Positions 19,512-22,876 of a stretch of 22,876 nt of DNA are shown one piece after another; the stretch's first letter is position 1, and each line of letters starts with the position of its first letter. The translations under genes were made by a program, and so were the position numbers. Below the pieces are notes generated by a model that saw only the letters and a program-made list of their open reading frames with translations, was not told the origin of the DNA and did no database searches. This DNA comes from a virus, in IMG/VR virus record IMGVR_UViG_3300035670_001301, positions 1 to 22,876 of that record, one strand, 5' to 3'.

Positions 19512-19658
19512 ATGAATGACTATGGATTTCTCACCAAAGTTAGTAAGCGCTACCAGGAACTCATGGATGCGATCGGGAACTGGTGGGCCTTGCCTTACGA
19601 GATGGCGGCTTCGGCCCAGCGCAAACTGATGGACGCTTGGTCCAAGATGGGGAAATGA
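19512..19658 (+). CDS. Hypothetical protein, 48 aa
   Basis: Starts MNDYGFLTKVSKRYQELMDA, is helical and aromatic (NWWALPYEMAASAQRK) and has AAAGGA upstream of the ATG. Its stop overlaps the next start by 4 bp, as in a coupled operon. It is the first gene of the rightward late operon. No family recognised. Confidence 0.55.
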   Translation: MNDYGFLTKVSKRYQELMDAIGNWWALPYEMAASAQRKLMDAWSKMGK

Positions 19659-20041
19659 CGATGGGGTACACAAAGCCCGATCTGCGAGAGCGGATCAAGG
19701 ATCGAATCATGAAAGGCTCCAAGGGTGGTGACCCTGGGGAGTGGTCAGCCAGGAAGGCTCAGCTGCTAGCGCAGGAGTATGAGAAGTCTGGTGGTGGGTA
19801 CAGCGGGAAGAAGAACGCGTCCCAAGAGTCTTTGTCCAAATGGACCAAAGAGAAGTGGCGCACTTCGGATGGGAAGCCCTCTGAGGGGAAGAAGCGCTAC
19901 CTGCCTGAGAAAGCCTGGTCGGCGTTGTCTGCTTCTGAGAAAGCGGCCACTAACAAAGCCAAGGCTGAGGGCAACAAGCAGGGCAAGCAGTTTGTGAAGC
20001 AGCCCGCCAATATTGCAAAGAAGACGTCCAAGTACAGATGA
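19655..20041 (+). CDS. DUF5872-like protein, 128 aa
   Basis: Basic, lysine-rich protein. The core GGDPGEWSARKAQLLAQEYE, WTKEKWRTSDGKPS and KKRYLPEKAWSALSASEKAA matches the DUF5872 family pattern found in phages and in some bacteria near terminase genes; I recognise it by pattern. The first 25 residues are charged. ATG at 19655 overlaps the previous stop; 19661 is a second candidate start. It may bind nucleic acid because of its charge. The end overlaps the next start by 4 bp. Confidence 0.65.
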   Translation: MTMGYTKPDLRERIKDRIMKGSKGGDPGEWSARKAQLLAQEYEKSGGGYSGKKNASQESLSKWTKEKWRTSDGKPSEGKKRYLPEKAWSALSASEKAATNKAKAEGNKQGKQFVKQPANIAKKTSKYR

Positions 20042-20298
20042 GAAGACAGGAACTAGAGAAGATCCTTCGCTCTTACGAGCCGATGAAACACGTGAACGTG
20101 GATTGGCCGGATGCCCTCAAGCATTCCCTGCATCCCACCCTGTACGTGATCAACGGGGTGGTGAACGTCCGGGGTGAACCTCACGCCTACGAGCTCGAGG
20201 TCGACGGCCGTGCCTTTGGCGACCAGTCTGATGTGGAGCTGCTGGTCAAGGCGCTCCTCAGTTCGTTTGAGAAAGCCGAGCGGTTGACAGAACAATAA
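20038..20298 (+). CDS. Hypothetical protein, 86 aa
   Basis: Starts MRRQELEKILRSYEPMKHVN and is mixed strand and helix, with HPTLYVINGVVNVRGEPHAY as a strand pair and a C-terminal acidic helix. No family recognised. The start overlaps the previous stop (ATGA). It is the last gene before the structured intergenic region and terminator. Confidence 0.55.
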   Translation: MRRQELEKILRSYEPMKHVNVDWPDALKHSLHPTLYVINGVVNVRGEPHAYELEVDGRAFGDQSDVELLVKALLSSFEKAERLTEQ

Positions 20299-20653
20299 GC
20301 ACAGCTTATCATTGCAAACTGAAAGTTAAGTTTTCAATTTGCAGGGATACGCATGGTGACTACCTCTGCTGCGCCGGGAGTTTTCTTCGAAGTTTTCGCC
20401 CGGCGTAGTCACCAGCCGCATACCTGAGACCCCAGCCGGCGGTGGGGATGAATAACACCGGCAGTGAAGGCGCCCATCTCCTTCGCCCCACAAGGGCAAA
20501 CAAATTGGACGTGACTTCACGATTTACCCCCCACGCCTAGAACCTGGCAAGGCCGGGTGCTGGCCCCGAAGCGGGGCGCTGCGCACCACGGGGGGACCTA
20601 CACCAGCCCACCCACGTCGAAAGGCGGGGTGGGTTTTTCTTTTGGGAAAGACT
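20299..20653 (+). other. Structured intergenic region before the terminase
   Basis: About 355 bp without a convincing gene. It contains a near-perfect 12-bp hairpin (20313-20343), a strong two-part hairpin (GGTGACTA 20355-20362 with TAGTCACC 20406-20413, and CGCCGGG 20372-20378 with CCCGGCG 20399-20405), a GC-rich hairpin near 20555-20588 and a terminator at 20607-20643. It could be a small RNA gene, an antitermination target, or a cos/pac packaging site, since it lies right before the terminase genes. Confidence 0.45.
20607..20643 (+). terminator. Intrinsic terminator just before the terminase genes
   Basis: CCCACCC (20607-20613) and GGGTGGG (20627-20633) form a 7-bp stem with a 13-nt loop, followed by TTTTTCTTTT. 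It lies 11 bp before the terminase small subunit start and would stop transcription from upstream unless an antiterminator acts. No promoter is obvious between it and the terminase genes, so regulated readthrough is likely. Confidence 0.75.
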
Positions 20654-20890
20654 ATGGCAGCTCGAATCAGAAAAATACGTCATGACGACCAGACTCGTCT
20701 GAAGATCAAGGTTGCCCAGCTGATCAACCGCCTCACGGCACACGCAGCTGGGGAGGTAGAACTCTCTTCCACGCAAGTGCGTGCGATCGAGGTCCTGCTC
20801 AGGAAAGCCCTTCCCGATCTGTCAGACGTTCGTGTGGATACCGAGTCCGCACCGATCACCTTCAATTTCGATTTGAACAAAAAGAACTAA
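20654..20890 (+). CDS. Terminase small subunit-like protein, 78 aa
   Basis: The block DQTRLKIKVAQLINRLTAHA, GEVELSSTQVRAIEVLLRKA, LPDLSDV is the pattern of small phage terminase subunits (helical DNA-binding domain plus a short oligomerisation part). It sits directly before the large subunit, the usual order. The start at 20654 is preceded by GGGAAAG; an in-frame codon at 20642 lies in the terminator tail and is unlikely. Confidence 0.75.
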   Translation: MAARIRKIRHDDQTRLKIKVAQLINRLTAHAAGEVELSSTQVRAIEVLLRKALPDLSDVRVDTESAPITFNFDLNKKN

Positions 20891-22330
20891 TTGGAAGTCA
20901 TCAAGTACTCGCCCCCGGGTAAGAACGCCCGGGCATTCCACAACAGCAACGCATTCGTTCGTGGCCTGATGGGGCCGGTCGGATCAGGCAAGTCCTCATC
21001 CTGCTGTGTGGAGATCGTGGCCAGGGCCCTGAGGCAGGAACCCTCCCAGGATGGGATACGGCGCTCTCGCTGGCTCATCACCCGGAACACCTACCCGGAA
21101 CTCAAGTCGACCACCATCAAGACCTGGCAGACCTGGTTCCCTGAGAACGTGGCGCCCATGAAGTGGGATGCGCCCATCACCTCCACGATGAACATCCGGG
21201 ATATCGGGGACGGTACCGGCCTGGAGCTCGAGGTGATGTTCATGGCCCTAGACCGGCCGACCGAGACCGGGAAACTGAGATCGCTGGAGTTGACCGGTGC
21301 CTGGATGAATGAGGCGTCTGAGCAGCCCAAGGAGATCTTTGACATGCTCACCCAGCGGGTCGGGCGCTTCCCCTCCAAGCTGCAGGGTGGCCCGAGCTGG
21401 AACGGCATCATCCTGGATACCAACCCGCCGGACGACGACCACTGGTACTACAAGCTCGCTGAAGAGGAGCGCCCCAAGGAGTGGGAGTTCTTCCGTCAGC
21501 CTGGCGGTCTACTCAAGCATGTCGACGGCGAGGCCGTCCAGTTCGAACCCAACCCCGACGCAGAGAACGTGATGAACCTGCCGGGTGGGTACAACTACTA
21601 CATGCAGCAGATTCCCTCCAAGACGGAGGACTGGATCAACGTCTTCCTACTGGGGAGCTACGGATCCACGGCGGACGGCAAGCCCGTCTACCCAGAGTTC
21701 AAGGACAAGGTGCACACCCTGCCAGATGACGTCGAGGCCGAGCGTGGCCTGCCGATCGTCCTGGGGTGGGACTTTGGCCTTACCCCCGCTTGTGTGTTGC
21801 TACAGGTAACAGCAAGAGGAAAGATTGTCATCATTGATGAATTCGTCTCAGAAGACATGGGCATCCGGCAGTTCGCCAACGACGTGGTCAAGCCCGTCCT
21901 TCTGAACAAGTACGCAGGCTTTCAGATCATTTCTGCTGGCGACCCTGCGGGGAACATCCGGGCCCAGACGGATGAGCGCACCTGTCTACAGGAGCTGCTC
22001 GAGGCCGGGATCGCTACCGAGCCAGCATCGACCAACGACTTCGTTATCCGTCGTGAGGCCGTGGCTTTCTTCCTGAACAAGATGTCAGACGGAGAGCCTG
22101 CCTTCGCAATCAATCCCCGTTGCACGACCCTGAGAAAGGGCTTCAACGGGCGCTTTAAGTTTGAGCGGCTGAAGACCTCTGGTCCCGCACGTTTCAAGGA
22201 CAGGCCCCTGAAAGACGAGTACTCGCACATCCATGATGCGCTTCAGTACGCCTGTATGAAAGTACGCGCTGGCACCACCCCGGTTCGAGCAAAGCCGATC
22301 GTTAAGAAATCCGCGAAAGGGTGGACATGA
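20891..22330 (+). CDS. terL: Terminase large subunit
   Basis: 479 aa. Packaging motor and nuclease. Walker A is GPVGSGKS (28-35), the acidic pair near Walker B ends in WMNEAS (Glu141), and the RNase H-like nuclease has Asp294 (LGWDFGLTPA), Asp351 (SAGDPAG) and Asp449 (HDALQYA). It starts at a TTG directly after the small subunit stop (TAA), with no good binding site, so translation is probably coupled. The end overlaps the portal start by 4 bp. Confidence 0.95.
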   Translation: MEVIKYSPPGKNARAFHNSNAFVRGLMGPVGSGKSSSCCVEIVARALRQEPSQDGIRRSRWLITRNTYPELKSTTIKTWQTWFPENVAPMKWDAPITSTMNIRDIGDGTGLELEVMFMALDRPTETGKLRSLELTGAWMNEASEQPKEIFDMLTQRVGRFPSKLQGGPSWNGIILDTNPPDDDHWYYKLAEEERPKEWEFFRQPGGLLKHVDGEAVQFEPNPDAENVMNLPGGYNYYMQQIPSKTEDWINVFLLGSYGSTADGKPVYPEFKDKVHTLPDDVEAERGLPIVLGWDFGLTPACVLLQVTARGKIVIIDEFVSEDMGIRQFANDVVKPVLLNKYAGFQIISAGDPAGNIRAQTDERTCLQELLEAGIATEPASTNDFVIRREAVAFFLNKMSDGEPAFAINPRCTTLRKGFNGRFKFERLKTSGPARFKDRPLKDEYSHIHDALQYACMKVRAGTTPVRAKPIVKKSAKGWT

Positions 22331-22876
22331 GCATTCTGGTCAACAAGGGAGTCTCGGAAGTCGACGTCCGTATGGAAGCCAAGATGGAGGAGAACGATCC
22401 TCTGGAAAGCAACCTGACGTCGTACGTCCGTAAGTGCTGGGCCGAAGCCAAGACGGCAAAGCGGGAAGTCATTGAGCGTTTGCTGCGTTGCGAAAGACAA
22501 CGTCGTGGCGTCTATGACCCCGACCGTGAGGCTGAGATCAAGCGCACGGGTGGTTCCGACATTTTCATGATGCTGACCGACGTCAAGTGCCGAGCTGCCG
22601 AGTCCTGGATTCAGGACGTCATGTTGAACCAGCAAGAGCGTGTCTTTGAGCTCAAGCCGTCCAAGGAGCCGTCCCTGCCCAAAGAGATGCAGATGGCCAT
22701 CGTGGACCTGGTCAAGCGTGAGGCTGAGGAGTTTGTATCCCAGGGCGAGCAGATCCATCCTGAGACGTTCCGCGCCCGGATGGAGGAGGTACATGAGACC
22801 ACCCTGCATCGGATCCGTGAGGAGGCCGCTGACGCAGCCAGACGGATGGGGGACAAGATCTCCGACCAGCTGGACG
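22327..22876 (+). CDS. Portal protein, N-terminal part, 3' truncated
   Basis: Runs off the right edge after 183 codons. The start (MSILVNKGVSEVDVRMEAKM) is followed by EAKTAKREVIERLLRCERQR, RGVYDP, the block GGSDIFMMLTDVKCRAAESW and LPKEM, which is the pattern of portal proteins in phages with the same terminase type. It is coupled to the terminase stop by ATGA. It would be the ring at the packaging vertex through which DNA passes. Confidence 0.8.
   Translation, partial: MSILVNKGVSEVDVRMEAKMEENDPLESNLTSYVRKCWAEAKTAKREVIERLLRCERQRRGVYDPDREAEIKRTGGSDIFMMLTDVKCRAAESWIQDVMLNQQERVFELKPSKEPSLPKEMQMAIVDLVKREAEEFVSQGEQIHPETFRARMEEVHETTLHRIREEAADAARRMGDKISDQLD

Noticed and set aside
1-22876. CRISPR array, insertion sequence or toxin-antitoxin pair
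   Set aside because: I found no regularly spaced repeats, transposase, or recognisable toxin-antitoxin pair. The small proteins could include unknown ones, but nothing supports naming them.

Overview
The window is temperate tailed-phage DNA from a proteobacterial, probably gammaproteobacterial, virus. It has an integrase, a CI-like repressor, an ERF/exonuclease recombination block, a primase-helicase, a terminase pair, the start of a portal gene and the end of a large virion protein. It looks like free phage DNA rather than an integrated prophage. The integrase lies next to a 45-bp piece matching only the 3' half of a tRNA-Thr(TGT) gene, with no tRNA 5' half in front of it and phage genes on both sides. 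That is the arrangement of attP. The late genes leave at the right edge (terminase, portal) and end at the left edge (virion protein), as expected of a circular or circularly permuted genome cut inside the structural genes. I cannot name the species.

Layout. (1) 1-1860: end of the late operon (LPD38-type virion protein) and a few small genes, two of them convergent. (2) 1870-3190: attP with candidate integrase arm sites, the integrase, and its own promoter covered by a 22-bp inverted repeat. (3) 3194-7376, minus strand: a tightly packed leftward operon with ERF annealing protein, SSB/DUF736-like protein, a Cas4/RecB-like PD-(D/E)XK nuclease, an excisionase-like protein, zinc ribbons and unknowns, mostly coupled by start/stop overlaps. 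(4) 7505-8549: the repressor and a divergent control region with good sigma70 promoters on both strands and a structured leader of about 280 nt. (5) 8550-12846, plus strand: primase-helicase, YbcO-like nuclease, MazZ/DUF5664-like dNTP hydrolase, a PD-(D/E)XK nuclease and a possible late regulator, closed by a strong terminator. (6) 12905-19140, minus strand: an accessory block built around an amidoligase and a class II glutamine amidotransferase, with many small unknown genes, a Rap1a/Tai-like secreted protein and small membrane proteins. (7) 19141-22876, plus strand: control DNA, three small genes, a structured intergenic region with an intrinsic terminator, then terminase small and large subunits and portal.

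The most interesting system is block 6. A class II amidotransferase can release ammonia from glutamine, and an amidoligase (COOH-NH2 ligase fold) can use ATP to join an amine to a carboxylate, so the pair probably modifies a protein, peptide or small molecule during infection. Such pairs have been predicted in phages by comparative genomics. The substrate, and the roles of the unusual extensions and the small companion genes, are not known to me. Other points of interest are a CI-like repressor whose expected catalytic lysine is arginine, two structured RNA or DNA regions (8267-8549 and 20299-20653), and hairpins placed between genes of the amidoligase block.

All assignments come from reading motifs and signals by eye. 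No database search, alignment or folding program was run.
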